Positions 15,841-22,804 of a DNA stretch of 25,361 nt are shown one piece after another (position 1 is the first letter of the stretch; each line of letters starts with the position of its first letter). The translations under genes and the position numbers were made by a program. Under the pieces are notes generated by a model. The model was not told the DNA's origin. It did no database searches and was given only the letters and a program-made list of their open reading frames with translations. This DNA is from Pseudomonas sp. GTDB taxonomy: Bacteria > Pseudomonadota > Gammaproteobacteria > Pseudomonadales > Pseudomonadaceae. The DNA is taken from contig DNMQ01000098.1 of NCBI GenBank assembly GCA_003488145.1, positions 1 to 25,361 on the forward strand, in the 5' to 3' direction.

Positions 15841-17371
15841 AAACTGGTGCCGTTTCCTGCTGTTGCCCCTCGGGCTGGCCTGCACCCAGGCCTTCGCCAC
15901 CTGGGACGAGAAACACTTCAACCCCATGCCCGAGGCCGGCGACGTGGTACTGCCCATGCCCTGCGACGGCTCCATGGTGTTCCGCAAGGTGCATATCCCC
16001 ATGGCCGGTCCGCTGGACGACTATCCCATCAGCATCGGCCAGGACAGCGCCGAATGGGGCTACGTCGAACAGAGCCGTCCGGCCTTTATCGCCGGCAGTT
16101 TCACCTCCAGTGGTTCCGAGAAATCGCGCTACTACCTGCTGGCCAAATATGAAATGACCCAACTGCAGTACCGCGCCCTGACCGACGAGAGCTGCCCGAC
16201 GCCGTCCAACAAGCTGCGCCTGCCGGTGGTGGCGATCAGTTGGCTGGATGCGCTGCAGGCTTCGGACAAATACAACCTGTGGTTGCGCCAGCACGCGGCG
16301 GGCAAGCTGCCCAAAGAAGACGGTGTGCTGGGCTTTGTCCGTCTGCCGACCGAGATCGAGTGGGAGTTTGCCGCGCGCGGTGGACTTGAAGTCGGCACAG
16401 CCGAGTTTCGCGACGGGCGCTATCCAATGCCCGAAGGGCTAAACGGCCATGAGTGGTTCGCCGGCTCGCAATCGGCCAATGGCCAATTGCAGCTGTCGGG
16501 CCTACTCAAGCCCAACCCGCTGGGCTTGCATGACATGCTCGGCAATGCGGACGAGATGATCTTCGAGCCCTTCCGCCTGAACAAGCTCGACCGTCAGCAT
16601 GGTCAAGCCGGCGGCTACGTGGTGCGCGGCGGCAACTATCTGACTGCGCAAGGCGACATGCGTACAGCCCTGCGCAGGGAAGAGCCCTATTACAACGCCC
16701 AGGGCCAGGTGAAGAACAAGACGACCGGCCTGCGCTTGGCGCTGGTGTCACCGACGCTGACCTCGCGCGAGCGGGTCGCCAGCATAGAAAGCAGCTGGAA
16801 AAAACTGGGCAGCGGTACGGAAGATGGCGCCAAGGACAAGGGCACCGTGCAGGCACTAGAAGCGCTGGCCTCCGGGGTAGAAGACCAGGCGCTCAAGGAT
16901 CAGCTCAAGTCGCTGGAAAACCAGCTACGCGCCAGCAACCAGCAGCAGGAAGAGGCTCGCGATCAGGCCATTCGAGCCAGCCTCAACCTGGGCGCCTTCC
17001 TTTGCACAAAGATGCTCGATGACGGCCAGTATCTGGACTTCCTGCAGAAAAACTACGACCTCAACTGCGCTGCCGCCGAGCAGGACCCCAGTTGCCCCAT
17101 GCGCAAGGGCAAGCTCGACGAGCAGCAGGACCGCCTGCACAAGCTCAGCCGCTACTACGCCAGTAGCCTGGTCGAGTCGGCCAGCCTCTACGGCCAGCCG
17201 CTGCTGCAGAAACAGCTGCCGGTGATGGAAGAGCTCATCGGTCGCAACAAGCAGCTGCAGGAACTCAAGCCCTATCTGCGCACCCACTGGGCCAACCAGA
17301 AGGCCTTCCTGCAGACCCAGAAGATCGACACCAGTGCCTGGCTCACCAGCTGCAAGGCCGTATCCCGATAA
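15830..17371 (+). CDS. tagR: Periplasmic SUMF1/FGE-fold protein, TagR-like, catalytic cysteines absent
   Basis: The 513-residue protein has a signal peptide (about 1-23, ending QAFA-TW). The formylglycine-enzyme fold spans about 100-306: YEMTQLQYRAL, PVVAISWLDA (132-141), RLPTEIEWEFAARGG (171-185), NPLGLHDMLGNADEM, RGGNY (266-270) and TGLRLAL (299-305). The region where true FGEs carry the paired catalytic Cys (between RGGNY and GLRLAL) contains no Cys, so sulfatase-activating chemistry is unlikely. A C-terminal extension (310-513) is rich in Gln/Glu helices. The GTG at 15830 is chosen for its GGAGAG site 5 bases upstream, and overlaps the permease stop. In P. aeruginosa, TagR is a periplasmic protein of this fold that promotes PpkA activation; here the kinase is missing from the operon. 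Confidence 0.82.
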   Translation: MNSRNWCRFLLLPLGLACTQAFATWDEKHFNPMPEAGDVVLPMPCDGSMVFRKVHIPMAGPLDDYPISIGQDSAEWGYVEQSRPAFIAGSFTSSGSEKSRYYLLAKYEMTQLQYRALTDESCPTPSNKLRLPVVAISWLDALQASDKYNLWLRQHAAGKLPKEDGVLGFVRLPTEIEWEFAARGGLEVGTAEFRDGRYPMPEGLNGHEWFAGSQSANGQLQLSGLLKPNPLGLHDMLGNADEMIFEPFRLNKLDRQHGQAGGYVVRGGNYLTAQGDMRTALRREEPYYNAQGQVKNKTTGLRLALVSPTLTSRERVASIESSWKKLGSGTEDGAKDKGTVQALEALASGVEDQALKDQLKSLENQLRASNQQQEEARDQAIRASLNLGAFLCTKMLDDGQYLDFLQKNYDLNCAAAEQDPSCPMRKGKLDEQQDRLHKLSRYYASSLVESASLYGQPLLQKQLPVMEELIGRNKQLQELKPYLRTHWANQKAFLQTQKIDTSAWLTSCKAVSR

Positions 17372-17411
17372 CTAGAAAAAGCACAACGCCAAACACACAA
17401 GGAGCGACAAC

Positions 17412-18146
17412 ATGAAACTGAGCCAAGGTATGTTTTCCAGAGCCGTACTCGGCTTTGTCATGGCAGGCAGCATTCTGCTGAGCGGCTGCGCCAGCACCGG
17501 GAGCCTGCTCACCGACAGTTCGGTTCCGGCCGCCGACCCGCGCCTGACCCAGGGCAATGACGCCGCGTTCTTCAGCAAGTCGGGCTTCACTGCCTGCGCT
17601 GGCGCCGCCAGTGTTGGCGTGCTGGCCTGCGCTCTGTCCAACTCCAGCAACAAGGCCGCTTGTGCCGTTGTGGCTGGTCTCGCCGCGTGCGGCGTGGCCA
17701 TGGGCGCCAACTATTACTACGACCAGCGTCGCAGCCAGTACGCCAACACCGCCGAGCGCCTGGGGGTAATGAGCGCGGACATTCAGAAAGACACTGAAAA
17801 CGTCGTTGCGCGGACCGAAACCATGCAGCGCGTCATCCGTGACGACGAGCAGAGCATCGCCGCCATCCAGAAGTCGATCAAGAACAAGCAGCTGGACAAG
17901 GCCCAGGCCGAGCAGGAGCTGGCAGGCGTCGACCAGAACCTGGCGCTGATGCGCAAGGAACTGGCCAATATGCGCAACAAGGTCAGCGAATACGAGAAGA
18001 CCGCCAAGCTTGAGCGCGAAAGCGGTGCCGGCACCGATGTGGTCAAGATCGAAGAGGAGATCGGCAAGATGAACCTCAAGGTCGCGGCCCTGCAGCAGGA
18101 AGTCGATGGCCTCTATAGCCAGCGCTCCGCGATCACCCTGGGCTGA
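17412..18146 (+). CDS. Outer-membrane lipoprotein with Gly/Ala segment and coiled coil, TagQ-position
   Basis: The 244-residue protein has a lipoprotein signal peptide with lipobox L-S-G-C26; Ala at +2 predicts outer-membrane sorting. A Cys/Ala/Gly-rich hydrophobic segment (about 55-97) precedes a long coiled coil (about 115-200: repeated Q/K/E heptads such as DEQSIAAIQKSIKNKQ) and another short one at the end. An AAGGAG site lies 7 bases before the ATG. It occupies the place of tagQ, the outer-membrane lipoprotein gene following tagR in P. aeruginosa, but I cannot confirm homology by eye, so no symbol is given. A coiled coil this long could reach through the periplasm to the inner-membrane parts. 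Confidence 0.8.
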   Translation: MKLSQGMFSRAVLGFVMAGSILLSGCASTGSLLTDSSVPAADPRLTQGNDAAFFSKSGFTACAGAASVGVLACALSNSSNKAACAVVAGLAACGVAMGANYYYDQRRSQYANTAERLGVMSADIQKDTENVVARTETMQRVIRDDEQSIAAIQKSIKNKQLDKAQAEQELAGVDQNLALMRKELANMRNKVSEYEKTAKLERESGAGTDVVKIEEEIGKMNLKVAALQQEVDGLYSQRSAITLG

Positions 18147-18156
18147 GGCGACGCAC

Positions 18157-18651
18157 ATGATCTTTCGACTGTTGTTTGGCGCCCTCGCGGTGCTGACGCT
18201 GGCCGGTTGCGCCACCGCACCGGCCAACTGCAACTCCGCCAACAATGACGCAAGCCTGATCGCCAAGATGCAATGCGACCACTCCGGCGGTTACAGCGCG
18301 CAGATTCGCCAGCGTGAGCAGGAACTGCTGGATGCCCGGGCGGAAAACGAACTGTTCCACCGGGTATACGAGGAGATCAGCGCACAACAGCAGGCCACTC
18401 GCCAGAGCCTGGACGCCCAGCGCCAGCGGCAGGCCAGCCTGCAGCAGTCGTTGAACAGCCTCCTGAGCCAGCTCAAGAGCCGGCACGCCAACAAGGACCA
18501 GGTGCAACAGCAGATCGCCACGCTGGAACAGGACCTCCAGCGCAGCCCCGCCAGCGGTGGCAGTGCTGCCGACATCGCCGCGCGTCAGCAGGAACTCAAG
18601 GCGCTGCAGCAGAAGGTCAGCAGACTGCAATTGAGCCTGGCCTACGAGTAA
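18157..18651 (+). CDS. Small coiled-coil outer-membrane lipoprotein
   Basis: The 164-residue protein starts at the ATG at 18157 with a short signal peptide and lipobox L-A-G-C18; Ala at +2 predicts the outer membrane. After a linker with Cys 25 (PANCNSANNDAS) and another Cys near 38 it is almost wholly Gln/Glu/Arg-rich coiled coil (about 48-162). GAGG lies 8 bases upstream, and an extension to 18106 would cover the signal peptide. It lies 10 bases after the previous lipoprotein and is the last gene before the intrinsic terminator. I do not recognise the family. Two adjacent lipoproteins with coiled coils suggest paired envelope struts or a TagQ-like partner pair. Confidence 0.78.
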   Translation: MIFRLLFGALAVLTLAGCATAPANCNSANNDASLIAKMQCDHSGGYSAQIRQREQELLDARAENELFHRVYEEISAQQQATRQSLDAQRQRQASLQQSLNSLLSQLKSRHANKDQVQQQIATLEQDLQRSPASGGSAADIAARQQELKALQQKVSRLQLSLAYE

Positions 18652-18668
18652 CCAGCCCACTCCCCCAG

Positions 18669-18698
18669 AGGCCGTCCTTGCCGACGGCCTTCATTTTT
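18669..18698 (+). terminator. Rho-independent terminator closing the srf-tag operon
   Basis: AGGCCGTC (18669-18676) pairs perfectly with GACGGCCT (18683-18690) around a six-base loop, followed by TCATTTTT. It sits 17 bases after the second lipoprotein and only 14 bases before the next start codon. Confidence 0.85.
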
Positions 18699-18712
18699 CA
18701 GGAATTCGCTTC

Positions 18713-19960
18713 ATGCAGCGGGTGACACGCGAGTCGGCAACTTATCCCCAACAGGCGCTATCGGCACTCGATGCCAAGGTCGAGCTGATACGTCGGCATT
18801 TCCCGCCCAGCGTCGCCAGCCTGTACGCCGTGCCCCGGACCGGTGAGGACGGGAAACTGCAATGGTGGTCCGAACTTGCAGGACAGCCGCACCCCTATGC
18901 CGAACTGAACGCCGATCAGCAGCGCCGGCTGCTGGAGAAGTACCAGCAGCGTCAGCACGCCATCGGCCACCTGGCCAACGAGCTGCAAAGTCGCGGCCAG
19001 GACGATACCGCCACCCGCCTGCGCAGCCTGATCGGTGCGCCGGACCTGGCCAACCTCTACAGCCTCAACGATGAACCACTGGTGGTGCGCTGGGGCTTGC
19101 CGCCACCCCCGCCTGCGTCCGCGATACCGCCGGCCTCAATGCCGCCGCAACCGACGCCAGTACCACGCAAACGCTGGTGGCTGCGCCTTCCGCTGTGGTG
19201 GCTGCTGCTGCCTTTGCTATTGCTTGTGTTGCTCTGGCTGCTCTGGTTCTGGCGGGGCTACCTGCTGCACCTGATCAACCCCACACCAATGATCAGCCAT
19301 GCCTGCCAACCGGGAAATGTGCGGCCTCCGGATTTTGCTGTGGTGCTGGATACCTCCGGGTCGATGAACCTCAATATCGACGTCTCGCCGGAGGACGACC
19401 TGTGGTTCCACAGCACCGGTATCCGCCTTCCCGAGGACGACCCGCGTCGTGCGCGAATGCTGAGCGAGCCAACCCGGCTAACGGTGGCTAAACAGGCCTT
19501 CGGCGGCATGCTCGACAATTTACACCCCGCTATCGACACCAGGTTGATCACCTTCGATGGCTGCCACAACCAGGTCGATCAGGGACTGTTCGGGAAGAGC
19601 CAGCGAGCTCAGCTGAAACGCAGCGTGCAGCAGCTCGGCGCGAACGACGGAACACCTTTGGCAAGCAGCTTGGAACTCGCAGCCAGCCAGGTCGATGGTC
19701 GCTGGCGCGATGCACTGATAGTGATGTTCGTGGATGGCGAAGATGGTTGCGAGCGCAACGCCTGCGCCGTGTCGAGCAGCATTGCCGTCCAGCAACCACG
19801 CCTGCGCGTCAACGTGGTCAACATCAGTGACAGCGAGTTATCCAACTGCATCGCCGAAAACACTGGAGGACGCGTGTACACAGCGCGCAATGAGGCCGAG
19901 GTGGAGAGCATGTTGCGCGAGGCTAGCGAGGAAGTTTCGACCAATCCAAAGTGCCAGTAA
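18713..19960 (+). CDS. Membrane-anchored VWA protein with SrfA-like N-terminal domain
   Basis: The 415-residue protein has a cytoplasmic N-terminal domain (1-129) resembling that of SrfA: LQWWSEL (49-55) against IDWYSDI, and LYSLNDEPLVVRWGL (115-129) against VYLVNGKPVLTFWGF. A Pro-rich linker (130-151), a basic Trp-rich patch RKRWWLRLPLWW and one membrane helix (about 160-180) follow. The periplasmic part is a VWA domain with a complete metal site D213-T-S215-G-S217, T314 and D341, plus several Cys (284, 346, 351, 379). AGGA lies about 8 bases before the ATG. It begins 14 bases past a strong terminator, so it depends on read-through or an unseen promoter. Its relation to SrfA argues it belongs to the same system. 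Confidence 0.85.
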   Translation: MQRVTRESATYPQQALSALDAKVELIRRHFPPSVASLYAVPRTGEDGKLQWWSELAGQPHPYAELNADQQRRLLEKYQQRQHAIGHLANELQSRGQDDTATRLRSLIGAPDLANLYSLNDEPLVVRWGLPPPPPASAIPPASMPPQPTPVPRKRWWLRLPLWWLLLPLLLLVLLWLLWFWRGYLLHLINPTPMISHACQPGNVRPPDFAVVLDTSGSMNLNIDVSPEDDLWFHSTGIRLPEDDPRRARMLSEPTRLTVAKQAFGGMLDNLHPAIDTRLITFDGCHNQVDQGLFGKSQRAQLKRSVQQLGANDGTPLASSLELAASQVDGRWRDALIVMFVDGEDGCERNACAVSSSIAVQQPRLRVNVVNISDSELSNCIAENTGGRVYTARNEAEVESMLREASEEVSTNPKCQ

Positions 19961-20108
19961 CGCCAGACTTATCTGGACACTTCGCACCTAGCGACGTCAT
20001 CCGGTGCGCGACTATGGCTCGCCCGCAGCCTAGATAAAAATACCGTTACCGCGTCGTTTGTTCGCCCAGGCAGACGACCTATTTAAAGGGCACAAGGAGC
20101 AAAAAGTA

Positions 20109-20429
20109 ATGGCCTACACATCGATTATCTTCAAGAACCCGAATACTGGCGCGATGAAAGAAGCGCCAGTTGGCTTTTCCTGGACAACGTTCTTTTTCGG
20201 TTTTTTCCCAGCCGCGTTTCGCGGTGACTGGAAATACGCGTTGATCCAACTGGTTATCGCCTTCATTACTTTCGGCTTGAGCAACGTGGTGTTCGCTTTT
20301 ATTTACAACAAGCTCTACATCAGAGACTTGATCGGAACAGGTTTTAAAGCACAGTCCATAGCCAGCGGAGACATGAACTTTGCGTCTGCAAAAATCGGTA
20401 TGGAGATTCCTCAACTTAACGCGGTGTGA
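20109..20429 (+). CDS. Small membrane protein, DUF2628/HrgC-like
   Basis: The 106-residue protein contains APVGFSWTTFFFGFFPAAFRGDW followed by a hydrophobic stretch (LIQLVIAFITFGLSNVVFAFIYN) and YIRDLIGTGFK, a pattern I associate with small DUF2628 or HrgC-like membrane proteins of unknown role. The ATG at 20109 has AAGGAG (20094-20099) 9 bases upstream; an extension back to 20058 would include the ribosome site. It is followed by its own terminator and stands apart from its neighbours, with lower GC. Nothing connects it to the srf or T6SS operons beyond position. Confidence 0.75.
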   Translation: MAYTSIIFKNPNTGAMKEAPVGFSWTTFFFGFFPAAFRGDWKYALIQLVIAFITFGLSNVVFAFIYNKLYIRDLIGTGFKAQSIASGDMNFASAKIGMEIPQLNAV

Positions 20430-20434
20430 ACACC

Positions 20435-20467
20435 AAGCGCTCGGCGAACATTTGCTGAGCGCTTTTT
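20435..20467 (+). terminator. Rho-independent terminator after the small membrane protein gene
   Basis: AAGCGCTCGGC (20435-20445) pairs with GCTGAGCGCTT (20454-20464), with one G-T wobble, around an eight-base loop; the last bases run into a TTTTT tract (20463-20467). It lies 5 bases after the stop codon. Confidence 0.88.
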
Positions 20468-20595
20468 AACGCCATCCCAGAACCGGGAATCTTTCAGCAC
20501 GCACCGCAGATATGCAGCAGTTGAACAACCAACCGGTTACAGGGAGCAGCTACCCAGCCCTTTTCTACCTTAAAAAACTCCTGAAAAATTTCATT

Positions 20596-20985
20596 ATGCG
20601 TATAAGCCAATATCTCACCATGATTGCTGCGGCAGCTGCGTTTCAGTTTTCAGTTGCTTCGGAATATTCGCCGTCTTATACCGAATGCATGGATGCATCC
20701 GACGGCATAACCGTTAACATGCTCAATTGCAACGCCGCTGAAATGGCTCAGCAGGACGCACGACTTAACCATTTCTACAACGTCGTCCGGCTCAATCTTG
20801 ACGAACCGCTCAGCGCGCAACTCCTTGCAGCACAGCGGGCATGGATATCCTTTAGAGACAATGATTGTCGACTGCTTGGGATGCTGACAGGCGGAACCAT
20901 GGACGCACTTAATGGTTCCAGTTGTTTTCTGGAGAAAACCAGAGCGCGAGCGGATGACATGCAATGGCTGGCGGAGTCCATCTAG
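20596..20985 (+). CDS. Secreted LprI-like (DUF1311) protein
   Basis: The 129-residue protein has a signal peptide (about 1-22, MRISQYLTMIAAAAAFQF then VASEY). The mature part fits the lysozyme-inhibitor LprI / DUF1311 pattern: a Cys-bearing start (YTECMDASDG), MLNCNAAEMAQQDARLNHFYN, then LLAAQRAWISFRDNDCRL and a final Cys in GSSCFLEKTRARADD. Four cysteines would form two disulfides. Family members act in the periplasm, some inhibiting host lysozyme. No good ribosome site precedes the ATG, which is chosen because it opens the signal peptide; a longer frame from 20512 would bury it. The stretch is less GC-rich than its neighbours, consistent with recent acquisition. Confidence 0.8.
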   Translation: MRISQYLTMIAAAAAFQFSVASEYSPSYTECMDASDGITVNMLNCNAAEMAQQDARLNHFYNVVRLNLDEPLSAQLLAAQRAWISFRDNDCRLLGMLTGGTMDALNGSSCFLEKTRARADDMQWLAESI

Positions 20986-21448
20986 TTTTGCGTATCTAAC
21001 ACCATTAAACGGGCCGTGGTTCTCCTAGCGAAACGCCTCGCTACATGTGAACACCTGACTTGCTTGCATTGGCGCTTCCGGTTAGCGCTTCCATCAGGCG
21101 ATCCCTACCCAGAGGTATGGACCGCAACCACCCCAACCTAGTCAAGAGTTGAGGACAATTGGGCCTTGTCATTGCATTTGCTGGCCGAGTGCCCGATTGC
21201 ACCAATATCGTTCCGACCAACGAAAACGAGCCTCATGGCCTGCCAGCAACGCCAGGCCGGCGCAAGGCAAACCTGCCGCGCGGCGTCACCAAGCCGCCTC
21301 AACCTGACCTCACGCTCGTTTTAGACCCATCCAACGGGTGTTCTGTGAACCCGATCACCGAGCCTGCAGGACAACTGAACTTCAATGCGCCGACCAGGTC
21401 GCGCCATGCGCATCTTGCCCCCACACACGACTTCAAGGAGGAAATCGC
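20986..21448. other. Gene-free leader of the T6SS operon
   Basis: There are 463 bases without a supported gene; the open frame from 21159 lacks a ribosome site and any family pattern and overlaps the lipoprotein gene. A sigma-54-like element GGGCCTTGTCATTGCA (21161-21176) has the GG-N10-GC spacing and a perfect TTGCA, but its -24 half is poor. In H1-type clusters tssA-C lie divergently here, yet nothing of them is present. Confidence 0.4.
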
Positions 21449-21583
21449 GTGCCCGTGCGCTATTACGCCCTCGTTTCGCTCATCGCCGCCGCGCTGCTCG
21501 CCGGTTGCTCCGGCAACTACAAATTCGACGATGACCACTATCGCCCGCTGGGTGATCCGCAAGCCTTGAATCGCGGCCAGTAA
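21449..21583 (+). CDS. 44-residue lipoprotein at the head of the T6SS operon
   Basis: A GTG start (21449) is preceded by an AAGGAGG site (21435-21441) at 7 bases, an ideal signal. The product is a minimal lipoprotein: VPVRYYALVSLIAAALLAGC, lipobox L-A-G-C20 with Ser at +2 (outer membrane), then only 24 mature residues (SGNYKFDDDHYRPLGDPQAL...). A longer frame from 21338 lacks such a signal. It ends 20 bases before tagH and so belongs to the T6SS operon. I recognise no function; a small accessory lipoprotein of the secretion apparatus is the simplest inference. Confidence 0.72.
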   Translation: MPVRYYALVSLIAAALLAGCSGNYKFDDDHYRPLGDPQALNRGQ

Positions 21584-21603
21584 CCGCAAGGAGCGACACG
21601 ACC

Positions 21604-22800
21604 ATGGAACTGGTCTTCGATATGGTGGGTGCCCAGCAATTCGTGCCCGGGCTGCTGACCACCAAAACCTTCAAGCAGGCCGGCGGCGTGATCGGCCGAG
21701 CCGACGGCTGCGACTGGGTGATCCCCGACCGCAAGCGCGTTCTCTCCGGGCGTCACGCGGTGATCAGCTATCGCGACGGCGCGTTCTTCCTCACCGACAC
21801 CAGCAGCAACGGCATCCAGCTCAAGGACAGCGGCGCCAGCCTGGTCAAGGGCCAGCCGCAGCGCATCGAGCATGGCAGCGTCTACTGCCTGGGCGACTTC
21901 GAGATACGCGCCCGGCTGATTCAGGACCCTGCGCTGTTCGAAGGCGACATCGGCCGCCCGCAGCCGGCCGGCAGCATCATCCCCGACGACGCTTTTCTCG
22001 ACCTCGATCCGCTGGTTGCCATGGATCAGCAGGAGCGCGTCTATGCCGAGGTCGACGACCTCGACCTCGCCCTGGTAGCGCCACAGCGCCAGGCGCAGCA
22101 GCGCGACTACGCGCGCATCGACATGGAAAGCCTGCCGTTGCCGGAGCTGGTCATGCCGCAGGCAGCGCCGGAAGCCAAGCGCGAAGCCGAGCCCGAACGA
22201 CTGCCGCAGGGATTCTGGGCGCGTTTTGGCGAGGCGCTGGGCATCGATCTCGACGATCTCGACGAGGAACAGCGCCAGGCCCTGGCGCTGAGTGCCGCCC
22301 GCCTGCTCAAGCAGAGCGTCGGCGGCCTGCAGCAGAGCATGCGCACCCGCAGCGAGCTGAAGAACGAGCTGCGCCTGGCGTTGACCACTGTGCAGAGCGC
22401 CGGCAACAACCCACTCAAGCACAGTGCCGATACGGGTGAGGCCGTGAGCGCCCTGCTGCGAGGTGGCAAGCCCGGCCAGCTTACGGCTGAACAGGCCATC
22501 GGACGCGCCTTCCGCGACCTGCAGGCGCATCAGGTGGCACTGCTAGCGGCCAGCCGCGCCGCCGTTCACGCCATGTTCGAACAGCTCGCGCCGGAGCAGC
22601 TGGCACTGCGTTTCGAACGCGAGGGCCGCAAGCCGCTGATCGCCACCGCCGGCAGTCGCTGGCGCGCCTACCGCCGGTTGCATCACAGCCTCGGCCAGGA
22701 CGCCGACTGGAGCGAACGGCTGTTCGCCCGCGACTTCGCCAGGACCTATGAGGAGCAGGTGCGCCTGATCGCCACGCTCGATTCAACCCATCAAGGATGA
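21604..22800 (+). CDS. tagH: T6SS-associated FHA-domain protein TagH/Fha
   Basis: The 398-residue protein has an N-terminal FHA domain (about 5-90) with the phosphothreonine-binding landmarks G31-R32, S48-G-R-H51 and DTSSNG (65-70). After an acidic linker comes the C-terminal domain (about 200-395) typical of type VI TagH proteins: GFWARFGEALGIDL followed by helices with LLKQSVGGLQQSMRTRSELKNE. In the P. aeruginosa H1 system Fha1 binds the phosphorylated partner of PpkA and triggers assembly. An AAGGAG site precedes the ATG. It is followed directly by tssJ, tssK and tssL in the order fha1-tssJ1-tssK1-tssL1. The presence of FHA implies a Thr-phosphorylation pathway, whose kinase is not in this window. 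Confidence 0.9.
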   Translation: MELVFDMVGAQQFVPGLLTTKTFKQAGGVIGRADGCDWVIPDRKRVLSGRHAVISYRDGAFFLTDTSSNGIQLKDSGASLVKGQPQRIEHGSVYCLGDFEIRARLIQDPALFEGDIGRPQPAGSIIPDDAFLDLDPLVAMDQQERVYAEVDDLDLALVAPQRQAQQRDYARIDMESLPLPELVMPQAAPEAKREAEPERLPQGFWARFGEALGIDLDDLDEEQRQALALSAARLLKQSVGGLQQSMRTRSELKNELRLALTTVQSAGNNPLKHSADTGEAVSALLRGGKPGQLTAEQAIGRAFRDLQAHQVALLAASRAAVHAMFEQLAPEQLALRFEREGRKPLIATAGSRWRAYRRLHHSLGQDADWSERLFARDFARTYEEQVRLIATLDSTHQG

Positions 22801-22804
22801 TCCC

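Noticed and set aside
19963..19976. Short hairpin CCAGA-CTTA-TCTGG after the last VWA gene
   Set aside because: Only 5 bp and no T-run, so not enough to call a terminator.
21159..21569. 136-codon plus-strand open frame ahead of tagH
   Set aside because: No ribosome site; it overlaps the well-supported small lipoprotein in another frame and its sequence has no domain-like pattern.
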